The notes beneath the pieces were generated by a model that was not told where the DNA came from, made no database searches, and saw only the letters and a program-made list of their open reading frames with translations. From contig NZ_CP107853.1 of the NCBI RefSeq assembly GCF_036013525.1, positions 8,122,001-8,186,000 of the forward strand: DNA of 64,000 nucleotides, given 5' to 3'. Positions 51,369 to 60,483 of this stretch are shown in pieces (positions within the stretch are counted from its first letter, which is position 1; each line of letters starts with the position of its first letter). This DNA is from Nonomuraea sp. NBC_00507 (GTDB lineage: Bacteria > Actinomycetota > Actinomycetes > Streptosporangiales > Streptosporangiaceae). The position numbers were made by a program, and so were the translations under genes.

Positions 51369-52307
51369 GTGAGCGTCGTCCACGCCGCGCCGCCCCCATG
51401 GCGGCGCGGCGAGGGCCTGCGTGCCCTCCTCTGGTTGTCGCCGTGGATCGCCGGCGTGTCGATCTTCTTCGTCTACCCGCTGCTGTCCACGGTGTACTTC
51501 TCCTTCCACCGCTACGACATGTACACCCTCGAGTTCATCGGCCTGGACAACTACCGTTACCTGCTGCAGGACGCCAGGGTGGCGACCTCGGCGCGCAACA
51601 CGCTGTGGCTGGTGCTCATCATGGTCCCGGCGACCGTGCTGTTCTCGCTGGCGCTCGCGCAGCTGGTGGTCAGGCTCAAGGCCGGCGTCGGCCTGCTGCG
51701 GACGATCTTCTACCTGCCGTCGCTGGTGCCGATGACGGCGGGCACGATCACGTTCGTCTTCCTGCTGAACCCGGGCACCGGCCCGGTCAACGTGGTGCTC
51801 GCCTGGTTCGGCGCCGAGGGGCCGGACTGGTTCGGCGACCCGGCCTGGTCCAAGCCCAGCCTGACGATGCTGTCGCTGTGGGGCTGCGGCCAGCTCATGG
51901 TGATCTTCATGGCGGCGCTGCTGGACGTGCCCAAGCACCTGTACGAGGCCGCCGCCATCGACGGCGCGGGCCCCTGGCGGCAATTCCGCAGCGTGACCCT
52001 GCCGACGATCGCGCCGGTGCTGCTGTTCACCCTGGTCACGAACGTCATCTACGCGCTGCAGTACTTCTCCCAGGCCATGATCGCCTCCCGCGTCGCCTCG
52101 GGCGTGACCGACTCGGCCGGCAGCTCCTTCTTCCCCGGCTACCCGGACGAGTCGTTGCTCACGCTGCCGCAGTGGCTGTTCCACGTCGGCTTCCGCGACT
52201 ACACCATGGGGTACGCGTCCGTGCTCGCGCTGCTGCTGTTCGGCACCTCCATGATCTTCACGCTGATCCTGCTGCGGCAGTTCCGCCGGGCCGAGGAGGT
52301 CTCATGA
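51369..52307 (+). CDS. Sugar ABC transporter permease 1 (MalF-like)
   Basis: The product is 312 residues from GTG 51369, 1 nt after the binding-protein stop. It has six TM helices and the EAA loop EAAAIDGAGPWRQFRSVTLPTIAP. FIGLDNYRYLLQD near the N-terminus is typical of MalF/UgpA permeases. Confidence 0.9.
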   Translation: MSVVHAAPPPWRRGEGLRALLWLSPWIAGVSIFFVYPLLSTVYFSFHRYDMYTLEFIGLDNYRYLLQDARVATSARNTLWLVLIMVPATVLFSLALAQLVVRLKAGVGLLRTIFYLPSLVPMTAGTITFVFLLNPGTGPVNVVLAWFGAEGPDWFGDPAWSKPSLTMLSLWGCGQLMVIFMAALLDVPKHLYEAAAIDGAGPWRQFRSVTLPTIAPVLLFTLVTNVIYALQYFSQAMIASRVASGVTDSAGSSFFPGYPDESLLTLPQWLFHVGFRDYTMGYASVLALLLFGTSMIFTLILLRQFRRAEEVS

Positions 52308-53200
52308 GCGCCACGATCACCGCGCCGCCGCGGACGGCGCTCGCCCGGGGCGCGCGGCACGACGGGGCCAGGGCCCGCAGGCGCCGCCTGCTGATGTGGA
52401 TCGCCACCCACGCGCTGGCCATCGCGCTCGCGCTGATGTTCCTGGCGCCCGTGGTGTTCATCGGGCTGACCGCGCTGATGACCGACGATCAGGCCCTGAC
52501 CAGCCAGTTGTGGCCGCAGAGCTGGAACTGGGACAACTTCGCGGTGGTGTTCGAGAAATCGCTGCTGCTGCGGTGGGCGGGCAACACGCTGATGTACGCG
52601 GCGCTCGGCACGGTCTTCACCCTGGTGTCGTCGGTGCCGGTGGCCTACGCGCTGGCCCGGTTCCGCTTCCGGGGGCGGCGGCTGGCGTTCCTCGTCGTCA
52701 TCACTACGATGATGCTGCCGCCGCAGGTCGTGGCGGTGCCGATCTACCTCGTGTGGGCGCGGCTGGGGCTGACCGACAGTCTGTGGCCGCTGATCCTGCC
52801 GCTGCTGCTGGGCGATGCGTTCTCCATCTTCCTGCTGCGCCAGTTCCTCCTGACGATCCCGCGCGACTACACCGACGCCGCCAAGGTGGACGGCTGCTCG
52901 GATATCCGGACGCTGCTGCAGGTGGTGCTGCCGATGGCGCGCCCGGCGATCGCGGCGGTGGCGCTGTTCCAGTTCTTCTACTGCTGGAACGACTACTACG
53001 GGCCGCTGCTGTACGCCGGCGTCGAGCAGGAGAAGCTGACGTTGTCGCTGGGCCTTGCGACGTTCAAGGCGTTCCACAGCGTGCAGTGGAATCTCACCAT
53101 GGCCGCCACGCTTCTGGTGACGGCGCCGGTGATCATCGTGTTCTTCCTCGCCCAGAGAGTGTTCATCGAGGGCGTCACCTTGACGGGAGTGAAGGGTTGA
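52304..53200 (+). CDS. Sugar ABC transporter permease 2 (MalG-like)
   Basis: The product is 298 residues from ATG 52304, overlapping permease 1 by 4 nt. It has six TM helices and the EAA-type loop DAAKVDGCSDIRTLLQVVLPMARP. LPPQVVAVPIYLVWARLGLTDSLW is a standard MalG-family segment. Confidence 0.9.
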   Translation: MSATITAPPRTALARGARHDGARARRRRLLMWIATHALAIALALMFLAPVVFIGLTALMTDDQALTSQLWPQSWNWDNFAVVFEKSLLLRWAGNTLMYAALGTVFTLVSSVPVAYALARFRFRGRRLAFLVVITTMMLPPQVVAVPIYLVWARLGLTDSLWPLILPLLLGDAFSIFLLRQFLLTIPRDYTDAAKVDGCSDIRTLLQVVLPMARPAIAAVALFQFFYCWNDYYGPLLYAGVEQEKLTLSLGLATFKAFHSVQWNLTMAATLLVTAPVIIVFFLAQRVFIEGVTLTGVKG

Positions 53201-54456
53201 AACTGGCCGTGGTCGGGGGCGGGTCGACGTACACGCCGGAGCTGATCGACGGGTTCGCGCGGCTGCGCGAGGAGCTGCCGGTGGCGGAGATCGCCCTGAT
53301 AGACCCGGACGCCGCGCGGCTGGACCTGGTGGCGGGGGTGTCGCGGCGGATGCTGGCGCACGCCGGGCACCCGGCGCGGGTCCTGGCCACCTCCTCGGTC
53401 GCCGAGGGCGTCGCCGGGGCGCAGGTCGTGCTGTTCCAGCTGCGGGTGGGCGGGCAGGCCGCCCGGGAGCTGGATGAGACGTGGCCGCTGGAGTGCGGCT
53501 GCGTGGGGCAGGAGACGACGGGCGCGGGCGGCCTGGCCAAGGCGTTGCGCACGGTCCCGGTCGTGCTGGACATCGCCGAGACGGTGCGCGAGCAAGCCCC
53601 GGACGCCTGGATCGTGGACTTCACCAACCCGGTCGGGATCGTCACCCGGGCGCTGCTGGACGCCGGGCACCGGGCGATCGGGCTGTGCAACGTGGCGATC
53701 GGGTTCCAGCGGCGGTTCGCCGCCTGGCTCGGCGCCGACCCGGCCCGGGTCTCCCTCGGCCACGTCGGGCTCAACCATCTGACCTGGGAGCGGGCCGTCT
53801 ACCTCGACGGCCGGGACGTGCTGCCGGAGCTGCTGGCCGAGCACGGCCAGGAGATCGCCGAGAGCCTCGGCCTGCGGCCGGGCCTGCTGCGGCGGCTCGG
53901 CGTCGTGCCGTCCTACTATCTGCGGTATTTCTATGCCCATGACGCGGTGGTGCGCGAGCAGCGCTCGAAACCGTCGCGGGCCGCTGAGGTGGCGGAGATG
54001 GAGGCACGGCTGCTGGAGCTCTACGCCGACCCGTCCGTGGTGGAAAAGCCCGAGCTGCTGTCCCAGCGGGGCGGGGCGTTCTATTCGGAGGCGGCGGTGG
54101 CGCTGATCGCGTCGTTGCTCGGCGATCGGGGCGACACGCAGGTGGTGAACGTGCGCAACGCGGGCACGCTGCCGTTCCTCGGCGACGAGGCGGTGATCGA
54201 GGTCCCGGCGGCCGTCGGCGCCGGCGGGGCCGTGCCGCTGCCGGTCGCGCCCGTCGAGCCGCTGTACGCCGGGCTGATCGCGAACGTGTCCGCGTACGAG
54301 ACGCTCGCCCTGGAGGCGGCCCTGCACGGCGGCGCCGACCGGGTGCGTGACGCGCTGCTCGCCCATCCGCTGATCGGGCAGGACGAGCTCGCCGAGGAGC
54401 TGACCGGCCTGCTGCTCGAGGCAGGGCGCGAGCATCTGCACTGGACGGTGGACTAG
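53197..54456 (+). CDS. GH4-family 6-phospho-beta-glucosidase-like glycosidase
   Basis: The start is TTG at 53197, overlapping the permease stop; 419 residues. GGGSTYTPELIDGF is the NAD-binding motif, with IALIDPDAARL, DFTNPVGIVTRALL and GLCNVAIGFQRR. The metal-ligand Cys is in GLCN, while the next NVP found in many members is NVA. GLNHLTWERAVY holds the catalytic region. GH4 enzymes cleave by an NAD+/Mn2+ redox-elimination mechanism. A phosphorylated substrate is typical, yet uptake here is by ABC, so the enzyme may act on an unphosphorylated or kinase-made sugar. Confidence 0.88.
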   Translation: MKLAVVGGGSTYTPELIDGFARLREELPVAEIALIDPDAARLDLVAGVSRRMLAHAGHPARVLATSSVAEGVAGAQVVLFQLRVGGQAARELDETWPLECGCVGQETTGAGGLAKALRTVPVVLDIAETVREQAPDAWIVDFTNPVGIVTRALLDAGHRAIGLCNVAIGFQRRFAAWLGADPARVSLGHVGLNHLTWERAVYLDGRDVLPELLAEHGQEIAESLGLRPGLLRRLGVVPSYYLRYFYAHDAVVREQRSKPSRAAEVAEMEARLLELYADPSVVEKPELLSQRGGAFYSEAAVALIASLLGDRGDTQVVNVRNAGTLPFLGDEAVIEVPAAVGAGGAVPLPVAPVEPLYAGLIANVSAYETLALEAALHGGADRVRDALLAHPLIGQDELAEELTGLLLEAGREHLHWTVD

Positions 54457-55469
54457 TGGCGCGTCCCAGGCTCGTTCTGGCCGTGGACGGCGGCAACAGC
54501 AAGACCGACGTGGCGCTGGTGTCGGAGGACGGCGAGGTGCTCGGGACGGGCCGCGCGGGCCCGTTCGTGCCGCAGCGGGACGGTGCCGCGGCGGCCGTGG
54601 GGGTCGTCGAGGCGGCGGTCGCCGCGCTGCCGCCCGCGGACGGTGTCGAGGCGGCCTTCGCCGCGCTGGGGTCCGCGGACGGTGTCGACCACGTCTCGGC
54701 CTGCCTGGCCGGGGCGGATCTGCCCGTGGAGGAGGAGGCGCTGGCCCGGGAGTTCACGGCCCGGGGGTTCGGGGCGGACGTGGTGGTGCGCAACGACACC
54801 TTCGCACTGCTGCGGGCCGGCGCGTCGGCCCCGTGGGGGGTGGCGGTCGTGTGCGGGGCCGGCATCAACGCGGTCGGCGTCTCCCCCACCGGCGAGGTCG
54901 CCCGTTTTCCCGCGCTCGGCCCGATCAGCGGGGACTGGGGCGGCGGCCACGGCCTCGGCGAGCAGGCGCTGTGGCACGCCGTGCGCGCCGAGGACGGCCG
55001 CGGCGTGCCGACCGCCCTGGCCGCGCTGGTCACCTCCCACTTCGGCACGCGGACGGTCGAGGAGCTGGTGCTGGAGATCCACTTCGGCCGGCTGGACGGT
55101 GCGCGGCTGCACGAGCTGGCGCCCGGCGTGTTCGCGATGGCGGCGGCCGGGGACGCGGTGGCCCGGTCGCTGGTGGCGCGGCAGGCCGAGGAGGTGGCGG
55201 TCATGGCCGAGGTCTGCCTGCGCCGGCTCGGGCTGCTGGAGACGCCGGCGGAGGTGGTGCTCGGCGGCGGCCTGCTGACCGCCCGGGACCCGCTGCTGAC
55301 GTCCCTGCTGGACACGGAGCTCGCGGTGCGCGCGCCGCGGGCCGAGCCGGTGGTGGCCGACGTGCCGCCGGTCATGGGCGCGGCCCTGCTCGGCCTGGAC
55401 CACCTCGGCGCCCCCGACGCCGCCAGGACCCGCCTGCGCGCCCACTTCGAGCCGTCTCGCACCCCCTGA
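54456..55469 (+). CDS. BadF/BadG-type ATPase, N-acetylglucosamine kinase-like
   Basis: The start is GTG at 54456, overlapping the GH4 stop by 1 nt; 337 residues. The sugar kinase/actin fold is shown by LAVDGGNSKTDVALV (phosphate 1), VVRNDTFALL, CGAGINAVGV and GPISGDWGGGHGLGEQAL. The family includes N-acetylglucosamine kinases. It is the last gene of the ROK operon and probably phosphorylates the sugar released by the GH4 enzyme. Confidence 0.88.
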   Translation: MARPRLVLAVDGGNSKTDVALVSEDGEVLGTGRAGPFVPQRDGAAAAVGVVEAAVAALPPADGVEAAFAALGSADGVDHVSACLAGADLPVEEEALAREFTARGFGADVVVRNDTFALLRAGASAPWGVAVVCGAGINAVGVSPTGEVARFPALGPISGDWGGGHGLGEQALWHAVRAEDGRGVPTALAALVTSHFGTRTVEELVLEIHFGRLDGARLHELAPGVFAMAAAGDAVARSLVARQAEEVAVMAEVCLRRLGLLETPAEVVLGGGLLTARDPLLTSLLDTELAVRAPRAEPVVADVPPVMGAALLGLDHLGAPDAARTRLRAHFEPSRTP

Positions 55470-55545
55470 CCCCGCACAGAACCGCCTGCGCAGGCGCGTG
55501 ACGCATGGCACCGCCGGGGGGCGTGGCCCATAGCGCCGACGTGGC

Positions 55546-55623
55546 CGCACGGCGCCCTGTGGCGCTTGGCGGGCTCGACGCACAACGCACGACGCCCTGG
55601 CGCTTGGCGGGCTCGACGCACGG
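55546..55623. repeat. Two-copy tandem repeat, intergenic
   Basis: A unit of 38-40 bp containing CGCTTGGCGGGCTCGACGCA occurs at 55546-55585 and 55586-55623, in the convergent gap between the kinase and GntR genes. It has no coding potential I can support. Confidence 0.75.
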
Positions 55624-55656
55624 CGCATGGCGCGCGGCGCGGCGCGGCGCCGGCCG

Positions 55657-56334
55657 TCAGGCGCGGAGGTCCTCGTCCTGGAGGAGGCGGGCGCGGCTGT
55701 TGGACAGGTGCACGCGGACAGCGGCGCGGGCGCCCTCGGCGTCCTGTCGCCGGATCGCGGCGTAGATGTGGTCGTGCTCAGCGACGATCCTGGCGAAGTC
55801 CGGCCGGTCGGGACGCAGCCGGTCGCGCGGCATGATGATCATCGACGGGCCGAGCGAGGCGAGCAGATCGGCGAAGTACCGGTTGCCGGTGACGAGCGCG
55901 ATCCGCAGGTGGAACAGGTAGTCGGCGTTGACCGCCGCGCTCGGGTGCCCGGCCGCCGACTCGAAGCTCTCCAGCGCCTCCCGCAGCCCCGCCAGCCCGG
56001 CCTCGGTGCGGCGGGCGGCGGCCAGCCCGGCCGCCTCCACCTCGACCCCCATGCGGAAGTCGAGCAGGTCGAGCACCTCCTGCCGGGTGCTGGCGGGCGC
56101 CGGGTCGAAGCCGGTCGTGCTGGGCCGGGCCAGCACGAAGCTGCCCCGCCCGTGCTGGGTCTCGATGAGCCCGGCCGCCTTCAGCCGCGCGATGGCCTCG
56201 CGCACGACGGTCCTGCTCACGCCGTACGTCTCCACGAGGTCGCTCTCGGTCGGCAGCCGCTCGCCGGGCCTGATCACGCCTTCCTGGATGCGCGCGGTCA
56301 GGGTGTCGACGAGCTGCTGCGTGCGGCTGGTCAC
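55657..56334 (-). CDS. GntR-family (FadR/FCD) regulator
   Basis: The product is 225 residues from GTG 56334, overlapping the dehydratase stop by 4 nt. The winged helix is IRPGERLPTESDLVETYGVSRTVVREAIARLKAAGLIETQHGRGSFV. The FCD domain follows with metal-site Asp/His residues (FHLRIALVTGN, EHDHIYAAIRRQD). It probably senses the sugar acid handled by the upstream enzyme and binds the GTTGT-CGT-ACAAC site at 57472. Confidence 0.9.
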   Translation of the reverse strand: MTSRTQQLVDTLTARIQEGVIRPGERLPTESDLVETYGVSRTVVREAIARLKAAGLIETQHGRGSFVLARPSTTGFDPAPASTRQEVLDLLDFRMGVEVEAAGLAAARRTEAGLAGLREALESFESAAGHPSAAVNADYLFHLRIALVTGNRYFADLLASLGPSMIIMPRDRLRPDRPDFARIVAEHDHIYAAIRRQDAEGARAAVRVHLSNSRARLLQDEDLRA

Positions 56335-57458
56335 GTCGTCTCGTAGCGCTCGGCGGTCCACTTGGCCGCCTGCTCGCTCAGCGTGACGCCGATGCCCGGC
56401 CGGTCCGGCACCAGCATGCGGCCGTCGCGGATCTCCAGCCGCTCGTTGAACAGCGGCTCCAGCCATTCGAAGTGCTCCACCCACGGCTCCAGCGCGTAGG
56501 CGGCGGCCAGGTGGAGGTGGATCTCCATGGCGAAGTGCGGCGCGAGCTGCAGCCTCTCGTGCTCGGCCAGCGCCGCCAGCCGCAGGAACGGGGTGACGCC
56601 CCCGATGCGCGGCGCGTCCGGCTGGATCACGTCCGCGCCGCGCGCCCTGATCAGCTCGGCGTGCTCGCCCACGCTGGTCAGCATCTCGCCGGTGGCGATC
56701 GGCGTGTCCAGCGCGGCGGCCAGGGCCGCGTGCCCGGCGTGGTCGTAGGCGTCCAGCGGCTCCTCGATCCAGACCAGGCCGTATTCCTCCATCGCCCGGC
56801 CCATCCGCGCGGCCGTCGGCCTGTCCCACTGCTGGTTGGCGTCCACCATGAGCGGCACCTGCTCGCCGAGGTGCTCGCGCACGGCCTTCAGCCTGGACAG
56901 GTCCGCCCGGGTGTCCGGCTGACCGACCTTGATCTTGATGCCGCCGATGCCGCGCTCCAGCGCCGCCGTGGCGTTGTCCAGCACCTGCTCGATCGGCGCG
57001 TGCAGGAATCCGCCCGAGGTGTTGTAGCAGCGTACGGAGTCGCGGTGGGCGCCGAGCAGCTTGGCCAGCGGCAGGCTCGCGCGCTTGGCCTTCATGTCCC
57101 ACAGCGCCACGTCCAGCGCGGCGATGGCCTGGATCGCCAGCCCGCTGCGACCGACCGACGCGCCGGCCCAGCACAGCTTGTCCCACAGGCGGGCGATGTC
57201 GTTGGGGTCCTCGCCGACCAGGTTGTTCACGATCTCCTTGGCGTGCGCGTACTGGCCGGGGCCGCCGGCGCGCTTGGAGTAGGCGAACCCGATGCCCTCG
57301 TGCCCCTGCTCGGTGCCGATCTCGGCGAACAGGAACGCGATCTCGGTCATCGGCCGCTGCCGGCCGGTCAGCACCTTGGCGTCGCTGACCGGCGTGTCGA
57401 GGGGGAGGTAAACGGAGGACAGACGCACCCAGGCAATACGATCCGCAGAAGTCATCAT
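56331..57458 (-). CDS. L-talarate/galactarate dehydratase-like enolase-superfamily enzyme
   Basis: The product is 375 residues. GRSGLAIQAIAALDVALWDMKAKRA, CYNTSGGFLHAPIEQVL, the catalytic Lys region GGIKIKVGQPD, metal ligands DANQQWD, WIEEPLDAYDH and ATGEMLTS, and APHFAMEIHLHLAAAY match the talarate/galactarate dehydratase subgroup closely. It dehydrates hexarates to keto-deoxy acids. It overlaps the GT87 stop upstream and the GntR gene downstream. Confidence 0.9.
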   Translation of the reverse strand: MMTSADRIAWVRLSSVYLPLDTPVSDAKVLTGRQRPMTEIAFLFAEIGTEQGHEGIGFAYSKRAGGPGQYAHAKEIVNNLVGEDPNDIARLWDKLCWAGASVGRSGLAIQAIAALDVALWDMKAKRASLPLAKLLGAHRDSVRCYNTSGGFLHAPIEQVLDNATAALERGIGGIKIKVGQPDTRADLSRLKAVREHLGEQVPLMVDANQQWDRPTAARMGRAMEEYGLVWIEEPLDAYDHAGHAALAAALDTPIATGEMLTSVGEHAELIRARGADVIQPDAPRIGGVTPFLRLAALAEHERLQLAPHFAMEIHLHLAAAYALEPWVEHFEWLEPLFNERLEIRDGRMLVPDRPGIGVTLSEQAAKWTAERYETT

Positions 57459-58855
57459 GATGACATCCTATGTTGTCGTACAACCCAGGCGCCAGCCACG
57501 AGGGCGGCGGCCGCGGCGTAGGCCGGGGTGCCGGCGGAGGTCAGGTACGCGACCGCGCCCGCCACGGGCACGCCGAGCCACTCCCAGCGGCCGTCGAGGG
57601 CCACCAGGGCCACGATCAGCAGGGCGTACCAGGGGAAGCCGGGGGTGAGGACGAGGAAGGCCGTGCCGGTCAGCACGAGCGCGCCGCGCCACGGGCGATC
57701 GGGGTCGCCGCGCCTGAGGACGTGGAGCAGGACGGCGGCGAGGATCGCCAGGGCGGCGGGCAACGCCCAGGAGTCGGGCAGCACCCAGCGCAGGAGCGCG
57801 TACCTGTCGCGGGCCCCGGCCTCGTCGTAGCCCTCCTCGGCCAGGTAGCCCGACAGGTAGCCGAACACCGACCCCTGCGAGGCGAGCACGTACGGCAGGT
57901 AGGCGAGCACCACGACCAGCACGGCCGGGACCAGCGTGCGCAGTGCGGCGCGCCAGGCGCCTGCCGCCGTCCCGGCGAGAGCGCCGGGGATCACCACGGC
58001 GGGCACCAGCTTGACCGCGACCGCCGCGCCGAGCAGCGCGCCCCGCCCGAGCGGCCCGGCGCGGGCGGCGCCGAAGGCGAGCACCACGGCGGCAACAGCG
58101 AGCATGTCGACGTGGGCGTTGTTCACCGCCTCCATGGGGACGGCGGGGCACCACGCCCAGTACGCGGCCGGCCGGACGTCACGCCTGCGCAGCATGATCA
58201 GCAGGGCGGCGGTGGTGCCCGCGGCCAGCAACGCGCCGGAGACCTGCAGCGGCTTGTGCCGGGCGCCCTCCGGCGACAGGCGGTCCACCAGCAGGAAGTA
58301 CGCCTCCGCCAGCGGCGGATAGATCGTGTGCACGGTCGGCCGGTTGATCCTCGTGCAGGCCCCGTCGATCGGATAGAAGCGCCCCTGCGCGCAATCGGGG
58401 AACAGCCAAGGGTCGCGGAGGTGGGCGAGGGCGGGGTCGGCCGGCGTGCGGTCATAGGGAGACAGGCCGGCCGACTGCACGCGGCCGTCCCAGGCATAGC
58501 GGAAGGAGTCCGTGCTGGTGGCCGGCGGGCCCAGCAGGCCCGTGGCAATCACCGCCAGCCCGCCCGCCAGCACCAGCCGCCCGGCCGGGCGGCCCGGCAC
58601 GCCACGCACCGCCCACACCGCGCCGCCGAACAGCACCCAGGCGGCGGCATACCACCAGAAGACGCCCTGGGGGGCAGCGTGGAAGACGACGGCGAGGACG
58701 CTCACCTGCGCGGCGATCAGCACCGCGGCCACGCCCGTCCGCGGCCACACGCGACGGGCCGCACGGCCGGGTGCGCTCTGGGGCGGTGCTTGCGCTGCCG
58801 CGCCGTCCCGCGGAGCGGCGGTCAGGCGCGGGTGCTGTCGTGGTGCGGCCCTCAT
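57455..58855 (-). CDS. GT87-family polyprenol-phosphate-mannose-dependent mannosyltransferase-like protein
   Basis: The product is about 466 residues if the ATG at 58855 is used; no good ribosome site is seen, so the start is uncertain. There are about 11 TM helices. STDSFRYAWDGRVQSAGLSPYDRTPADPAL is the GT-C catalytic loop with DGR, as in MptB/PimE-like enzymes, and HTIYPPLAEAYF follows. It is likely to use donor made by the ppm1 product. Its stop overlaps the dehydratase ATG. Confidence 0.82.
   Translation of the reverse strand: MRAAPRQHPRLTAAPRDGAAAQAPPQSAPGRAARRVWPRTGVAAVLIAAQVSVLAVVFHAAPQGVFWWYAAAWVLFGGAVWAVRGVPGRPAGRLVLAGGLAVIATGLLGPPATSTDSFRYAWDGRVQSAGLSPYDRTPADPALAHLRDPWLFPDCAQGRFYPIDGACTRINRPTVHTIYPPLAEAYFLLVDRLSPEGARHKPLQVSGALLAAGTTAALLIMLRRRDVRPAAYWAWCPAVPMEAVNNAHVDMLAVAAVVLAFGAARAGPLGRGALLGAAVAVKLVPAVVIPGALAGTAAGAWRAALRTLVPAVLVVVLAYLPYVLASQGSVFGYLSGYLAEEGYDEAGARDRYALLRWVLPDSWALPAALAILAAVLLHVLRRGDPDRPWRGALVLTGTAFLVLTPGFPWYALLIVALVALDGRWEWLGVPVAGAVAYLTSAGTPAYAAAAALVAGAWVVRQHRMSS
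57472..57484. promoter_or_regulatory. FadR-type GntR operator
   Basis: GTTGT-CGT-ACAAC is a perfect inverted repeat of the TTGTnnnACAA class bound by FadR-type GntR proteins. It is 14 bp before the dehydratase start and inside the last codons of the GT87 gene. Confidence 0.6.
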
Positions 58856-59025
58856 GGTGTGCAGCGTCGCACTGCCACGCCCGGACCGGGCGGCGACGCG
58901 GCGATCCGTCCGCACTTCGTAAGAGGTGTGCTGGGCGATGCCTGCCAAGAGCCCACGGCCGCGCCTTGGGCAAGGGCCGCCGTAGGGCGGTCAGGCGGAC
59001 TTGGGCAGGTGCCGCCTTGGGGCGG

Positions 59026-59502
59026 TCAGGCGGAGTTGTCTTGGGCGGGGGCAGCTTCGGCGGTCATGTCGGGGGCGCGGTGCTCGTACGGTGTGCTCAG
59101 CACCACCGTGGTGCGGGTGGAGACGTTCGCGGCGGCGCGGATCTGCTGCAGGAGGTCCTCCAGCGCCACCGGTGAGGCGACGCGCACCTTGAGGATGTAG
59201 CTCTCGTCGCCCGCCACGCTGTGGCATGCCTCGATGGCCGCCAGGTGGGCCAGCCGCTCAGGGGCGTCGTCGGGCGCGGCGGGATCGATCGGCTTGATCG
59301 ACACGAAGGCGGTCAGCGGAAGCCCGATCGCGTCGTGGTCGATGATCGCGGCGTATCCGCGCAGGACGCCGCGCTTTTCCAGGCGGCGTACGCGCTGGTG
59401 CACCGCTGAGACCGACAGCCCCGTCTCCCTGGCCAGGTCGGTGAAGCTCATGCGGCCGTCACGGGCCAGTAGCGTGACGATCCGGCGGTCGATCTCCTCC
59501 AT
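59026..59502 (-). CDS. Lrp/AsnC-family regulator
   Basis: The product is 158 residues. The HTH is MEEIDRRIVTLLARDGRMSFTDLARETGLSVSAVHQRVRRLEKRGVL, followed by the RAM ligand-binding domain (HLAAIEACHSVAGDESYILKVRVASPVALEDLLQQIR). TACCTT lies 6 nt before the ATG, so a leaderless message is likely. It is probably a regulator of amino-acid metabolism. No target is adjacent. Confidence 0.9.
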   Translation of the reverse strand: MEEIDRRIVTLLARDGRMSFTDLARETGLSVSAVHQRVRRLEKRGVLRGYAAIIDHDAIGLPLTAFVSIKPIDPAAPDDAPERLAHLAAIEACHSVAGDESYILKVRVASPVALEDLLQQIRAAANVSTRTTVVLSTPYEHRAPDMTAEAAPAQDNSA

Positions 59503-59525
59503 CGGTCAAAGGTAGCCGGTCGTGG

Positions 59526-60119
59526 TCACGACATGGTCCCGACCGGAGTGACCCCCCGGCGCATCGCGTGCTCCACCAGCGTGACGAGGACCTCCCTGCC
59601 GGAGTCGCGCCTGCGGGCGTCACAGCGCACGATGGGGATGTCCGGCTCCAGGCCGAGCGCGTCACGCACCTGGCCGACGGTGAACGGCTGCGTGCCCTCG
59701 AAACAGTTGAGCGCCACGATGAACGGCTGCTCGCGCTTTTCGAAGTAGTCGACGGACGGGAAGCAGTCGTCCAGGCGGCGGGTGTCGGCCAACACCACCG
59801 CGCCCAGCGCGCCCATGGCGAGCTCGTCCCACACGAACCAGAACCGCTCCTGGCCCGGGGTGCCGAACAAGTAGAGCATGTAGTCGTTGCGGATGGTGAT
59901 GCGGCCGAAATCCATGGCCACGGTGGTGGTGAGCTTGCGCTCGACGCCGGACAGATCGTCGACGTGCGTGCCGACCTGGGTGAGCGCCTCCTCCGTACGT
60001 AGAGGCCGGGTCTCGGAGACCGCGCCGACCATGGTGGTCTTGCCCGCGCCGAATCCCCCGGCGATCAGGATTTTGATCGCCGTCGGTAGCCGCCAATGGT
60101 CAGAGCGACCGAATTCCAT
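59526..60119 (-). CDS. Orphan conservon-type small GTPase (CvnD-like)
   Basis: The product is 197 residues from MEFGRSDHWRLPTAIKILIAGGFGAGKTTMVGAVSE, with G1 GGFGAGKTT. TTVAMDFGRI is the switch I region and LFGTPGQERFWFVWDEL switch II with G3. G4 is reduced to ALNCFEG rather than NKxD, as usual in this family. CvnD proteins normally follow CvnA-C (sensor, roadblock, DUF742). Those genes are not upstream here, so it is an orphan. Confidence 0.85.
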   Translation of the reverse strand: MEFGRSDHWRLPTAIKILIAGGFGAGKTTMVGAVSETRPLRTEEALTQVGTHVDDLSGVERKLTTTVAMDFGRITIRNDYMLYLFGTPGQERFWFVWDELAMGALGAVVLADTRRLDDCFPSVDYFEKREQPFIVALNCFEGTQPFTVGQVRDALGLEPDIPIVRCDARRRDSGREVLVTLVEHAMRRGVTPVGTMS

Positions 60120-60234
60120 CCAGCACCGCCCGTACATCTCCCGCGCATGCGCGGCCCGCCCTTGAGGTGCCGTGGTCAGTGGTACCTGTCAAGGTGTGTT
60201 TGAGAAGGCCGATCCACATGCCTGGCATCGAGAC

Positions 60235-60263
60235 ACCCTAGCAACGCCACATTTTCCACTCAA
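60235..60263 (-). promoter_or_regulatory. Promoter of the CvnD-like gene
   Basis: TTGAGT (60263-60258) and TAGGGT (60240-60235) are spaced by 17 bp on the - strand within a locally AT-rich stretch. The leader would be about 110 nt. Confidence 0.6.
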
Positions 60264-60483
60264 GCCGCAATTTTTTGCAAGAATCAAAATGTCACGGTTT
60301 GTCGCTCAGGGCCCTGTTATTCGCTGGTTCCGCTCCCCCAGAGTCAAGTCCGCTTGTCATGGCCGCGGACCCGCCCTTCACGCTGTGTGGCCGGGGTCGG
60401 CAATGCCGGTGAACCCGGCCTGAATCCGAGCTGTCTGCCCAGGTAGGCGGCGGTGCGGGGGCTGCGCTCGCGAACCGGCTCGA

